Notes under the pieces: model-generated
The model's database searches: none
What the model saw: the letters and a program-made list of their open reading frames with translations, nothing else
What the model was told of the DNA's origin: nothing
Program-made: the position numbers and the translations under genes
NCBI GenBank assembly: GCA_034766995.1
Contig: CM068321.1
Location: 13,624,026-13,688,025 of the forward strand
Length of the DNA stretch: 64,000 nucleotides
DNA from: Acanthacorydalis orientalis
Lineage: Eukaryota; Arthropoda; Insecta; Megaloptera; Corydalidae
Direction: 5' to 3'
Shown here: one piece after another, positions 1-12,265 of the stretch
How the letters are laid out: each line of letters begins with the position of its first letter
How positions within the stretch are numbered: position 1 is the stretch's first letter

Positions 1-40
1 GTGGAAATGGTAATTTGGTATCTGGCTGTACAAAGTGTCA

Positions 41-95
41 GCCTCACATAACGCGAAATTTTCCTAGAACCTAACTCCTGCGTTATATGTGAGTT
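41..95. mobile_element. Palindromic tip of a DNA transposon or MITE
   Basis: CTCACATAACGC at 43-54 is answered by GCGTTATATGTGAG at 80-93, an inverted repeat broken only by a 2-base AT insertion, around a short GC-richer core. Similar 'ataacgcg ... cctaac' tips occur at the ends of insect DNA transposons and MITEs; assigning a family (possibly pogo-like) would be a guess. The left part lies outside the window. The repeat is directly visible; the element call is inference. Confidence 0.45.
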
Positions 96-1633
96 ACATG
101 TGTGTGTGTGTGTGTGTGTTTATATATATATATATATATAAACATATGCAGCATGATCAAACAGACTCTCAGAAATATAGATAAACTCGTAATATTTTTT
201 ATGTATTTTTATATAAAATGAAGATAAATATCAAAAGAAATAAAAATGTTTATTACTAATAGAACGAAAAGTTTTGATTCTCTCTATATAACAAACTAAC
301 AAACTTAATCATGAAACTTTAGACTAGTGACCAAAAATCAGATCCCGATGATAATTTTTTTCAAAACATATTTTTTTTAAGAAAAACAACCATAGTTTAC
401 TTGTTTACAACAAAAGTGTATTATTAAAGAGATATTTAAAAACAACAATTTGCCTTAATTAATTATTTAATAGTAAAATTATTTTTTATCACGTATTCCT
501 GACAGATCAATGAATACTATACAATAAGCATGTATTTTCAGTAATAATAATAAATCTATTTTTTAAAAAAATAATTACTTATTAATAAATTTAGTTATTT
601 TAATTTCATGGACACTTTAAATCAGTTAAACAATTAGTAATATAATCAAACAATCAAAATTTTACCGTTTTTTCACTACAGATAAATTTTATTGTCTTAT
701 CTCTGGATAAAACTACATACCAGATTACAATTAAGGAAACCATTATATTTTATAGCTATTTATAATATATTTTAAATTAATATGCTTTCTTGTTGATCTG
801 ATGATATTTTTGAAACTGATATTAACATAATAATTCCTTAATAAACTTTATTTAATTATAAAACAATTCATTGAATTGCATGAACTCAAAAATTATATAT
901 TTTGTCTTCTGGTATATTTTACAGAAATCATATTATATATATATATAAGAAAAAAATTCACGTCGTATCATAAAAATGACACATTTTAAGTAATGAAACA
1001 ATTTATCAGATTACAGTTTTTAAAAAGAAATATGTAATAAACTTTATACCTATTTTATATTATATTTCATCTGTCTTTTTACACTATATGTATTTTTATA
1101 CTTTATTTTAAACAAGTCCTTTTTTATACTTTCATATCCCTAATTGGAATACGTTTCGTAAGTTACTTATTTTTATACCATACTACTAAACTACTTCTCC
1201 AAGAAAATGTGTGTGTGTATGTGTATATATATATATAAAAGTGAAAAATTTAATAAAATTATCAAATAAATTAACGTTAAAAATATTGAAAGAAGTAGAT
1301 AACGAGGAATAAATTTTCGAGTGTCTCTGTTAAGAATATTAAAGAATATATTTCATAGCAGATCGGCGATGCACTGTTCATGAAATTCTAAAAATAAGAA
1401 ACTATCAAGATATACTGAGCAAGTTTCATTTCATCATAAATTACTTAAAAAGCACAAATACTCTCAACAACACACAATAAAATATAAATCTTAAGAAAAA
1501 GAAATTTATATAAAATCCTATTTTTTAATATGTTAAATATTTATAAAAAATACTAAGAAATTGTACTCAAATTAACATCTAGATTAAATAATAATAAATT
1601 AGATAATAAAGTAAATACTGTTATCAATCACCG

Positions 1634-1670
<37 letters not shown>

Positions 1671-1990
1671 CTCTACATAAATAAAACAATTATTAATGGG
1701 CGAACAGAATCGAATTCTACCAGTCGTGAAATGATTAATAATAATCTTTTGTATTAGATATTTTAAAAAACAACGTTGAATGCTTAAAGTTGTTAAAATA
1801 ATAATTTATATGTTACATTTATACACATTTAACAAAAAATATATAACAAGAAATACTCAAAATATATAATAAAATGAATTATGTTTTTTTTATTATTCAA
1901 AATAATAAGAATTATTTTGTAATTTAACCTATTGAACGAAAAATGAATATATGAATAATGACTGTATACAACAGCGATTCACAATCATCT
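96..1990. other. AT-rich desert, no gene seen
   Basis: Opens with a (TG)n-(TA)n microsatellite (about 97-140). Smaller TA tracts lie at about 1214-1238 and 1636-1664. Otherwise A/T homopolymer-rich DNA with stops in every frame; nothing recognised. Confidence 0.7.
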
Positions 1991-2513
1991 TTCATCCATA
2001 CGTTACAAAATCTACGACACAAAATCAACTCTGTATGTCGTGTTCAATGAACTAAACAGAGAACGCGAAGTTAAACGACGTAGACAAAACAATCCCACAT
2101 TATTATTTTTTTTTCCATATAATAATCTCGTCGTATTAGAATGTTTACAAACTTCGTTCGCGTGCTTCTCGAGTAGGCAGCGTATCGTTTTCCACAATGT
2201 GAAAATCTTATCGTTCAGTTAATATTTTCCTGTGGAAATGTGAACGAAGAAAAACATCCGTAGCTCCGGTCGTATCTATTCTAAAACAACCACTCGACAT
2301 TTGAATTTGAGTCCGTAACCGACCGTTTAGAAGAGCAAACGATTATGAATAATGATATTCATTCAGAGGAGTCAGCGTACGACACGATACCCACGCACCA
2401 TCTTCGTATATCATAAGTGTTCGTGGCAGCGGCCTCAGCCTCCCTAGGCCCACGGCGTATCTATAGTCATATTAGGACTTCGACTCCCCGCCTTTTTCTG
2501 TTGGCAACACGTG

Positions 2514-2525
2514 CGTGACGTCACG
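2514..2525. promoter_or_regulatory. Palindromic CRE (CREB/ATF site)
   Basis: CGTGACGTCACG is a perfect 12-bp palindrome containing the full cyclic-AMP response element TGACGTCA. Such full sites are normally bound by CREB/ATF bZIP dimers and cluster near promoters. It sits in the most GC-rich part of the 2.0-2.9 kb island. Confidence 0.5.
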
Positions 2526-2829
2526 GAATCAGTTAGCGCGTGCCCCACCTTGTTGTGGCCAAGCCTTTATCTTCGATGCATCGCTAGCGCACGCACGGGT
2601 AACATTTAGAAAAACTGAAGCAGATAATTGACGAGAGATACTTGTATGGCATCTTTTGAACAACACATTTTGTGTCTTCTTCCAAACATATCGAGATACG
2701 ATACGGGCCGAAACGACGTCTTAGAAACAAGGTTACATATGCGAGGTATAAATAATGAAAATGTATGTGTTAGACTTAGTGAATAGAGGAGGACACTAAA
2801 CGATTCTTTATTATTATTTTTTTTTTCAG

Positions 2830-2853
2830 CGACGAAGAAAAGATCCAATCCAT
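2830..2853 (+). other. Candidate 24-nt mini-exon
   Basis: A branch-point-like ACTAAAC near 2793, a long T-rich tract and CAG ending at 2829 make a good 3' splice site. Twenty-four bases later GTAAGAG (2854-2860) makes a good 5' splice site. The 24 nt keep frame and would encode RRRKDPIH. It could be a microexon, a short 5'-UTR exon, or chance in T-rich DNA. No homology is claimed. Confidence 0.25.
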
Positions 2854-3387
2854 GTAAGAGTCGTTTTGATATATGATGCGAGTGTACAAGTGTGTATGTT
2901 AGGCGTGGGGTACAATGTATTGTTACTTTTTATGAATGACGATTTGAAACTTTTTTGTTTTCATTATTAATTACCAATACCGAAACGAATGTATGTACTG
3001 TTACGGCGACGGTAAATAGAGTCATAGATGGTAAAAGAAAATAGTTGACGTATGATGACATCAATCATATGATTAATTACATTTTAATTATATATACATT
3101 CATATATATATATATATATATATATAATGCACGTTTTATTGTTTATAACAGCACGAAAACGAATTGTTTTTAAAAGTTGTTAAGTACAATCATTTGAATT
3201 TTTTGATACTATCACATGTATACTTTAATAATTACTAAATTATAATGACTTTTAATTAAATTTATTTTTTTTCAATCTGATATCCATATTTAAATGAACC
3301 AATAATAATAACTTTTAAATTTAAATGATAAATGTTCAAAAGCAATAAATGCCAATTATTTTTTTAGAACAATAAATTATAAGCCTG

Positions 3388-3389
3388 TA

Positions 3390-3457
<68 letters not shown>

Positions 3458-3551
3458 TGCATATATATATATATATATGTATGCATATATATATATATAT
3501 ATATATGTATGCATATATATATATACCTATATGTATGTATGTATATATATA
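3388..3551. repeat. (TA)n compound microsatellite
   Basis: About 165 bp of (TA)n interrupted by ATGC, GTATGC and ATGTATG blocks. Repeated interruptions with similar spacing suggest the array grew by duplicating longer TA-GTATGC units as well as by slippage. It produces spurious Tyr-Ile open frames on both strands. Confidence 0.95.
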
Positions 3552-3811
3552 ATGTACAAAAAGAATAAAACACATATAATTCAACAGAGGTTAATGCAGC
3601 AGGTCGAGCAATGAACCTAAAAAAATTAATCAAAGTTATTTAGTACGAATACTCTTACATAACAAAAATTGTAATTTGCAAATTATTAATTAAGACTTTT
3701 TTGTATTGTATCTGTTAATTGATATTGATGAACACTTAGACTTATTTGTTAGAATTTAATTTACAGTTAAATAATGAAACGTAGATACACTTATTTCTCA
3801 CCATTCACTCT

Positions 3812-3816
3812 TTATA

Positions 3817-3877
<61 letters not shown>

Positions 3878-3892
3878 GTATATATGTATATT
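3812..3892. repeat. (TA)n-(TATG)n microsatellite
   Basis: (TA)n passes into (TGTA)n on the right, then a short TA segment. Confidence 0.95.
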
Positions 3893-4241
3893 AAACATAT
3901 AATTTAAAAATTAATGAGAAATAAAAATTGTAATTAGACTCACAGTAAAAATTATTTTATGAACATAATATTTTTACATTGCCAATACCCTAAATATTTT
4001 AATATAAATTTATAAGAGATGTAATGTTTTACGATCAGAGAGTAAATGAAAAAATGTTATCAATGTGTATTATGAAAATAGAAGAACTAGTTTATGTTTC
4101 ATTATTATTAATTATTCAGGAAAATTTTGTAGATATCCTTTGTAGAATAAAATATTATTTTAATTTTTAAATTAATAAATTTTTTATCATACTCTATATT
4201 AACTTATTAAAATTAAATATTATGATTTGATTATGTATTTT

Positions 4242-4243
<2 letters not shown>

Positions 4244-4288
<45 letters not shown>

Positions 4289-4292
4289 GTAT
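4244..4292. repeat. (TA)n-(TGTA)n microsatellite
   Basis: TA array passing into three or four TGTA units at its right end, the same polarity as the array at 3812-3892. Confidence 0.95.
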
Positions 4293-4490
4293 TACGTACA
4301 TAATAGACAGAGATATGTATCCCTGTGATGATAAAAATATTACTTTATATAATTCATTAATTTGTGATTCCTTTGTGATTTCTTTATGTGTATTTGTACA
4401 ATTCTTCTCTATATTAAATTAATTATTCAATGTAATAAATAAAATGTACATTTATAATTCAATTCTAGTAAAAACAAAAGTTTTCCAAAA

Positions 4491-4492
<2 letters not shown>

Positions 4493-4537
<45 letters not shown>

Positions 4538-4560
4538 CATATAGGGAGAGAGAGAGAGGG
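4493..4560. repeat. (TA)n plus (GA)n microsatellite
   Basis: TA array to 4534, a short spacer, then GAGAGAGAGAG. The pairing of TA with GA recurs at 34216-34292 and 44504-44544. Confidence 0.9.
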
Positions 4561-5189
4561 ATAAAATGTAAGTATAGTGTTTATGAATCATTATTATTAC
4601 TACTCAGTACTTAAAAATAATTTTAAAAAATAACAGTAGTAAAAAAAATGTTATTAAAAGTAATTTGTTCACGTAAATTGCATAATTAGCATAATTTTTC
4701 AAATTTAAAAATTTTTATTCACATAAACTAGAAAAATATGTAAAATAAAAATTATTTCTATCTTAAAAATTTTTAAATCTAATATATTTTTATACATACA
4801 TATTAAAAATTTGTTCATTTTGTCATATTATTATGCCATTAAACATACTTAAATATTTTTTTCCTCTGAATATAAGAAAATTTTCCGAAAAAATGTTATT
4901 ATATAAAATGGAAATACTAAATGTGAAAATCAAACAGAATAACTCAACAATAATATTTTTATAAATCCTATTAAATCTGCAAGTATTACTGTCCTTGAAT
5001 TTGAAATTAAATAATATATGAAATGAAACTTTGCAAACCGTGCCAAAAAAATCTCGAAAACCTTCTGAAACTACTCAACTAAAAAATTTCAAAAATGATG
5101 AATTGTTGTTTTCATCGATAAAACTTATATTTTTACCATCACCTGTTTATACGAAATACACAATTTTTCAATAAATTCCACTGTCAAAC

Positions 5190-5445
5190 CAGTGAAAGTC
5201 TACGAATAAATGAATCGGAAAGGTCAATATCGTATTTGTTTATAATAATTGGCGACATCGAGACTACTCTCCATCCCACACACACATGTTCTCACACCGC
5301 CGTTTGAAAATATCATTTTTCGCGTAAAATCAGGCCATTATGCAAATCATCCAGGTCATTTTGTGTAGCTGTCTGTTTTATGAATCAGCATTTTATTGTC
5401 GTTTTACGTGAGGATATGTGAATCGATAGAGTAATTAAACATTTC
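5190..5445. promoter_or_regulatory. Candidate regulatory island with POU octamer
   Basis: A more mixed-composition stretch between AT deserts. It contains a perfect POU octamer ATGCAAAT (5340-5347), a nuclear-receptor half-site AGGTCA (5353-5358) five bases further on, and a TTTTATTG Hox-like site downstream. Clustered motifs of this type are typical of developmental enhancers; function is inferred only. Confidence 0.3.
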
Positions 5446-5524
5446 ACCCTCATATATAACATACAATTAAATAAGTGTTTAGTTTGCTTTTTTTGTTAAT
5501 CACTGGTTACTATTTTTTGTACTG

Positions 5525-5525
<1 letters not shown>

Positions 5526-5581
<56 letters not shown>

Positions 5582-5608
5582 ATATATATATATATATATA
5601 TATATATG

Positions 5609-5642
<34 letters not shown>
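5526..5642. repeat. Long (TA)n array in three blocks
   Basis: About 117 bp of TA divided by two identical TGTAAT interruptions, suggesting duplication of a block rather than simple slippage. Confidence 0.95.
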
Positions 5643-5644
<2 letters not shown>

Positions 5645-8600
5645 CTAGATAAAAATAATCTGTATTTATTTAATAAAAATATAGTTTTAAAGTGATATTT
5701 AAAGTTGTAATACAATATAAGAATTAATCATAAAAAAGTACATTTCAAAAAATACATATATATTTGAAATTATATGATCTTTCGTTAATCAATAAAATGT
5801 ACACTTTTTTCAATACACTAGACATATCGTAGAAAAAAATCGATAAAAATCGAAAAAGAAATCGTTTACATAGTTTTATATAAAGAAGTTTATTTTTGAA
5901 TAAATCTTCCACCTACCCTTATAAATTTTCAAGAATATTCATCGCGTTTTTGTGTCAAAAGGTTTAAAATTTTATAAAATATTTATCATGTCTTAAGACT
6001 GGTAAAAATAAATAAATTTATATTTCACAGATAAATCAACGATTTAATCACCACATTTTTTTTATCAAAATGTTCATTAATTACTTACTAACTTATCATT
6101 GAAGTTTATTCTGTATTAAAATCTAAGTGTTTTCTTCCTTAGTCGCATATTAGAGAGGAGCTTATTGGGGTACTTGGATATTAATTTCTAAGAAATGTAA
6201 GACACTTCTCTTCTTTGATGCTTTCTACTAGTTAATATTTGAGTGAATCAATAACTTATTCTTTAATATGCGATTAAAAAATATAACTTAAATTTTCTGT
6301 ACTTTAGTCACTAAAAATGGTCTCTGTCATCGAAATATGTCTAAGAAATAAAAATAGACAATAATAAATAATAGAATATATGAACAGAAAAAAATATTGT
6401 TTAGGCTTTTAATTTATTAAGAGTATTATCCCATTTATAATTAATATCAGATTTTTAAATCAGTTTAATATAAAAGATCATCATCATAACTAAGAGTTCA
6501 TTGTATAGTCAATACGTTCAAATAAAACAATTATACATAAATAATTAATCTCGCAGTCTAATGTCATTGTCCCACTGTACAATATAACCAAAATTAATGG
6601 TCTTATTAAAGTAAAATAATCACAGTTCCATGTATAAAGTTTGAAGATGTATAGAATAAATATAAGCTGTGTGGAAGAAATTATGCTGAAATTTAGAAAA
6701 GTAAGAGCGAAGAGGATATCGCAAGTTTTTTATCTAAACACAAATAAGGACGTTTGGTGACTTGAACTTTTTGTATGATTTTAAACAGAAAGGGAGTTTT
6801 TGATATATATATATATATATATATAATAACTTGTAATGTTGCCTGAATATATTATTTAATTTCAGAATGAGAAAAAAAGTGTATAAAGTGAAAATATATA
6901 CATTTTTCATATTCAAAAAAGATATGAAAATTTTTTCGTTACGATTACTGATTCAAAAGAAAAGAATTTTCATTTATCCTTGTCTTTCTTATAGTACAAC
7001 GAAATAGTAACCTCTTAACTGAAAATTTGAAAGCAACAATCCCCTTAAAACGGAAACTAACATAATTTCTGTCTGTTTCCTTCAATACAATCCTTGTACT
7101 TGTACCGTTATTATTTGAGTAATCTATATGTGTCTTTGTAAGATCTATGAATTTTAAAATAGATTGCCGCATGAACTATATAAACATGTCAGAATTAGAT
7201 TATCATTTACTTGGTCAGCTGAAGAAAGCTTTAAATAGAAAGAGGTTTTACAATAATAGCAACATGAAAAATCCGTGCATGATTAGATAAGAAATCAAAA
7301 TACTTATTTAAAAGTGAAATTAAGAAACTTCCATGATCATCATTTTGGTTTGTTACACTGGCTGATGTAGATAACTGGAACAATGTTATACAGGGATGTC
7401 ACGTACACGACCCCTAACCCATAACATAAGGATAAAGGTGAAAATGAATACAGCCTAGAGGTAGATATTTGTATGATACAGAGAGAGTATACAGAAAACT
7501 GTAGGCACAACATAAGGTTGTTTCCTCTTATTGGTTTGTTAAAAACCGACAGAGCATTGACAGAAGTGTATTATAGTTAAAAAAGATCAAATTAAAAAGT
7601 GAGTATAAGTAAATTTTCTCTGTTCAGTAAGTATTTTTCTTAGTCAAATTTTCGTTTATGAATTAGACACCTTTTTTAATTATTGAAAAAAACTTTTTTC
7701 CCACTATGAGCTCGTAATTTCTAATATTTTTATCAGTCAATTATAATAGATTTAGATAAGAGTCAAAAACAATTCACTCATTTATACAGATGTATAGAAT
7801 GAATGATCAATCTGTTAAGAGATGCTAATTAAACTTACTTTTATAAATAAATAAAGATATTTTTTTTAAAAATCTTATATATAAAAATTTCTAAATTCTC
7901 TAAATATTGTGTAATATGGTGCTTTTATGATTTTTCAATAAAAATAATAATCTTCAAATAAAATATCAAAATTAATATTGTATTATTACTTATTTTTGCT
8001 TAACTTGCTGTTTAATTTAATAAAATTTTAAATTATTTTAATTACATATATTGTTTATGACAATTTTCAATTTTTAGTTTTTGTAATATTCTAATACAAC
8101 AAACAAATTAAAAACAAATGTTTGACTTTTATTAATTTTATTTTTCAATATATCTTTTGAAATTAGTATATGTCTTCATGAAAGTTTACGATAAAAACTG
8201 TATTAGTTATATATGAAAACTTTTCGTACATGGTAGTTGCTTTTGAACAAAAAAATTATATAAAAACTTTATTTATAGCTGTTCACTATTATCCAACAAA
8301 AAATTATTAAATCAACAATAACAATGTTTGTAGTTATGAAACAAAAATGGTAGATACAGATTGGGCAAACTATGTGTATATGAATATATATATATATATT
8401 GTATAGACAAATGAAAATGTTTCAAATATACGTTACTAAAGTAGTACACCAAAACTTGAACTTATGTTCCTGTCGGATTAAAAATACCTATACAGTAAAA
8501 AAATTGTGTAGCATTCAAAACTTTTCTATTTAATACATTTTCCAACTAAAAACAATTTAACTTACGAAAGCAAACAAACTCATTGCAAAGTCAGACTTCA

Positions 8601-8953
8601 AATTGACATTTATATATTTTCACATAGTCGTACTATTTTCAAAACTGTAAATATTTACTCTGTTTGCGCAGACATACAGTACAATTTAATTAAATATTTT
8701 TTTATTATTTATATTTGTTAAACTAAAGACAAATCTAGTTAATAAAATTAACATTATCGTCTAGTTTGCGAATTGTGTCCAAATATCTCTTTAAAAGAAG
8801 TTTATTTGATTTACAATTTATGTAGTAAGAGATGTTCATACCTTCAAGAATTGATTATTACTAAATAAAATAAATTTACTGAAATTAACGTTTCTTATTA
8901 CTAGGAAAAGTGTCGAAAAACATAAGTATATAACGATTTTATTATCATATTAT
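5643..8953. other. AT-rich desert, no gene seen
   Basis: Short TA tracts at about 6803-6825 and 8383-8400. The longest non-repeat frame (6945-7172, minus, 75 codons) resembles nothing recognisable. No transposon ends identified. Confidence 0.65.
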
Positions 8954-9085
8954 TGTGGCTAAATTCACTTTCACAATTGAATTTTTGTATTCTCTACAAC
9001 CTACAAAAAAAATCAAATCAAAAATGCTCAATAATTAATAATTTTTGGTTACTTCTTATGAGCATTTGTCAACAGCATAACAATT
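8954..9085 (+). mobile_element. Fold-back MITE family, copy A (left half)
   Basis: Begins with the family terminus TGTGGCTAAATTCACTTTCA after a TA dinucleotide and runs inward through the internal ATGCTCAATAATTAATAAT and ATGAGCATTTGTCA blocks. No clear right arm follows. It is the only copy in the left third of the window. Confidence 0.7.
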
Positions 9086-10790
9086 TTGTCATTCTTAGTA
9101 CACTAAAGTATAGATAAATTTAAAACTAAAAATGAATGTAGAGTTAATAATAGGATTAAAGGAAAAATTATGAACAAATTATTTTTGAAAAGTAAATATG
9201 AATAAGTGAAATTTCAACAAGAACTTTATATCTCACTCAGTTATTCTAAAAAATAAAAAATGAAAAATTACATACTCGAAATTTGCTACTTTAAAAGAAA
9301 TCTGTCAAAGTAAATCCATAAAAACAATGTTTATTATTTAAATAAATTTAACATTAATATTTTCATACTTTATAATAAATGTTGTTATTTTACTTTATAA
9401 CAAAAGTTTATATTAAATGAATTATTTATCTTTTTAGATAAAATAATTAAAAAATGATTAAAATGAAAGAAACAATCTGCTTTTAAAAAATGTTTATACG
9501 ATTATTTACATTTTTTCTTTTATATTGCTAAATTAATGTCAAAACAATCTAATAAAATCGCAAGCAGATAAAAAAACATCATAGTTGTTTCAAAAGTCAT
9601 TTTTGGTATATGTTTATATTTAAATAAATCATATTGCGAAATTATTGCACTATACAAGAATTCTTATAATGAAATCTTCAAATTTAAATTTATAAAACGT
9701 TTAAAAAATTGACAATTTATCCTTCTTAAGACCAGCATTCATGCGAAAGGATTTGTAGTTTTGTTAAAAGAGAATAAAAGTGGATTTAGTGTCATATAAA
9801 ACTGTGTTCTGCTATTTTATTTACACCTACATCACCTTTCCATATTTGTTATGCCAGAACCGGTATTTTTTATTAATTTATTTACGCCATTTTTTCAGTT
9901 ATATTTCGACTGTCAAAATCATGAAAAAATAACTAAATGAAAACAGGCACTGAAACATTAAACTTACACTTCGTGTACATTTTGATAGCTTATTAAACAA
10001 TCTTCAAATAGTATAATTTAAGAAGGTTATTAACCCAGACAATTTGAAAATGTAATTGTCAATAAAAAAAAAACACAAGATTTACATTTATTTATGGACA
10101 AAAATTACCATCATTATATATAATTTGTAATGAAAGACAAACACGCCAGCTAATTCAGTCAAAATAAAATAAAAAAATATTTCACTATCATATTTTTATA
10201 TGTAGAAGATAATATTCATAATTGATGTTAAAACATATATAAAATAATATTTGCATTTTTATAGAATTAGTGTACAATTATGTATAATTTAGTTAATTTT
10301 AAAGACACTTCAGTCTTCAAAACCCACTTGAAGATAACACATATGCCTAAACCGTCGTGGGAAGCATATCTTCAGCTAATCGTATAAGAAAAGAACCCCC
10401 AGAACTATGAAAAATTTCGTTAGAAGAAAACCTTGAATTATTCAAATTGAAACAAATTATATAAAATTGTATCCGACATTCAATCGGCAAAAAATAAATA
10501 TTGTATGTATGTATATATATAAATATATATATAAATTTATAAATTTAGAATATAATTTTATAATTTAAATTTCGAATAGAGTGATCAAATATTTTTATAC
10601 TGTATATTAAAACATCTTAACTAAAAACTGCAATGAAATAAAAAAATATTTTTTAAACTATGTTTTAATATTAAAATATTCGTTAATTTAGCACTTAAAC
10701 CATTTCATATTTAACAACGTTATATAAAAGATATATTTTTTTATTAACTGTCTACAATAGTAAAGCCTAAATTCAAGAGATAATTTTATG
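9086..10790. other. AT-rich desert, no gene seen
   Basis: One short TATA/ATAA tract at about 10503-10541. No open frame, transposon end or motif cluster that I can support. Confidence 0.65.
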
Positions 10791-10793
10791 TAC

Positions 10794-10834
<41 letters not shown>
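10791..10834. repeat. (TA)n microsatellite
   Basis: Pure TA array with two CATA interruptions at its left end, directly bordering the GC-elevated island that follows. Confidence 0.95.
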
Positions 10835-10836
<2 letters not shown>

Positions 10837-10849
10837 GTTATAAGAATTT

Positions 10850-11525
10850 CATGATATGCAGATAGGAAATGTCGACACGCGAAGTGCGCGAGTTTTATCA
10901 GGCGAGTGAAGAAAATTAATGCGAAGAATCACTGCTGATAAACGCGTAAATCAAGCAATCAAGACACATGTTACATTGACCGCCATCAAGTAAATGGCCA
11001 ATCATATCATTCAGATGACCAGTGAACGTATGAGTGAACGTGAGGTGATCTCGTCAGAGCAGCCGAAGAAGAAAACATCAATGACAAGGAACTGCTATTT
11101 GAAATTATACTTGTAGATAAATTGACGGAGTGCTTCCCACAACATTACCATTATTGGGTTTATGCGATCACGGCAGTTCGGCACGGAGCGTGTGTTAAGT
11201 GCGACACGTATGAAAAACAACTTTTTATCCAACAGGTGATCACACCACAACAAACTAAGAGGACACTCCTTATAGGTAAATTGTGTTGGCGCCGGTTACA
11301 TCCACGCGTTTTTAATACGTCACAATATGCCTCCGGGGATGACCGCAAAGAACTGCGTGTATGTACCTGTCGATTAATGATGATTACCAGTGGCGGCTAT
11401 TGTATAAACACTGTCTAAAAATTATTTAAAACAAACGAAACGAACCGCAACACAAACATTTGTTTCCTACCGGCGAAATATCTTTTTGAATGTTCGATGA
11501 GCTGAAACGTTCGGTTCAATAAAAC
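10850..11525. promoter_or_regulatory. GC-elevated, CpG-containing island
   Basis: About 650 bp with many CpGs (CGACACGCG, GTGCGCG, GGCGCCGG and others), unlike the surrounding AT-rich DNA. A 98-codon plus-strand frame at 11122-11418 opens only at TTG, has no ATG near its start and resembles no known family; an antisense frame overlaps it. I read the island as a candidate regulatory element or non-coding first exon. CAGTGGCGGCTA at 11389-11400 resembles a hAT-type terminus but has no partner. Confidence 0.4.
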
Positions 11526-12193
11526 AAAGAAAAGAATTTAGAATAGAAAAGTAAACATGATTTTAACTCACATAAGAAACAGACAGCGCTACACTACAAA
11601 TAAACCATGAAAATTTTCAAACGTAAACGATTGAGATACAAGATGATCCATGTACAGAAAGAGATGTGAATGTTGTGGCTATGAGACTAGCCGTACTGCA
11701 AACAAGAAATGAAAAAGCTCTATGAGAAAAAGTAGTTTTTGTACTTTTATACTTTTTTCAACTTCTTGAGATTTTAAGTGCAATGACTTCTGGTATCGGT
11801 AATCGATGTTTTATATATATATATATAAATCCACATTTTGTCTTCATTGAAATTAATAATACATAAATATATCATATCAAATCATTCAATAAATTGCAAT
11901 ATTGTATTGAGATCTCTTCCCTTTTCTCTATCTACTTCCAAAAAAATAAAATGTAGAATATGCAATAAATAATAATTTTGTTCCCAAAGAGATTCCTACC
12001 ACATGATTTTTTGGCCTAAGAATACCTAATATTATTATTAATGATATTTTTTATAATTATTTTATAATATTTTTGATAATATTTTACTCAATACGAGTTA
12101 TTGTATCAATTTAACTCTTTTTATTAAATATATCGTTTAAAAAAGACTATTAAATATAATTACTCAAATACATTTTCTCGTAACACAAATGAA

Positions 12194-12196
<3 letters not shown>

Positions 12197-12262
<66 letters not shown>
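12197..12262. repeat. Pure (TA)n array, 66 bp
   Basis: Uninterrupted TA dinucleotides. Confidence 0.97.

Positions 12263-12265
<3 letters not shown>

Larger units (their letters stand above)
2000..2920. promoter_or_regulatory. GC-elevated island, candidate promoter or enhancer
   Basis: Composition changes sharply from the surrounding AT desert: many CpGs, few homopolymers and GC-rich blocks such as about 2420-2600. It contains a perfect 12-bp CRE palindrome (2514-2525) and ends with a strong-looking splice acceptor (AG at 2828-2829). Short open frames here (2040-2222 plus, 2012-2197 minus, 2606-2848 minus) overlap each other and resemble no known protein. The composition fits a transcription start region or conserved regulatory element of a gene whose body lies outside. 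Direction of transcription is not determinable. Confidence 0.45.
2921..5185. other. Microsatellite-dense AT desert
   Basis: Holds TA arrays at about 3102-3126, 3388-3551, 3812-3892, 4244-4292 and 4493-4534, the last followed by a short (GA)n at about 4544-4560. Open frames here are Tyr-Ile repeats read from the arrays on either strand. No gene seen. Confidence 0.75.

Noticed and set aside
3336..3633. Open frames of repeated Tyr-Ile on both strands (also near 5500, 20280, 25004, 29795, 30921, 53388, 59259)
   Set aside because: They are direct translations of (TA)n arrays, occur on both strands at once and have no other sequence character.
9040..9260. Possible right arm for fold-back copy A
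   Set aside because: Only weak similarity near 9165-9205, not distinguishable from AT-rich background.
11389..11400. CAGTGGCGGCTA, resembling the hAT-type MITE terminus at 27325
   Set aside because: No inverted partner or flanking duplication within reach; probably coincidence.
11122..11418. 98-codon plus-strand frame in the 10.85-11.5 kb island
   Set aside because: Opens at TTG without an ATG, overlaps an antisense frame, and resembles no family; length is unremarkable for locally GC-richer DNA.
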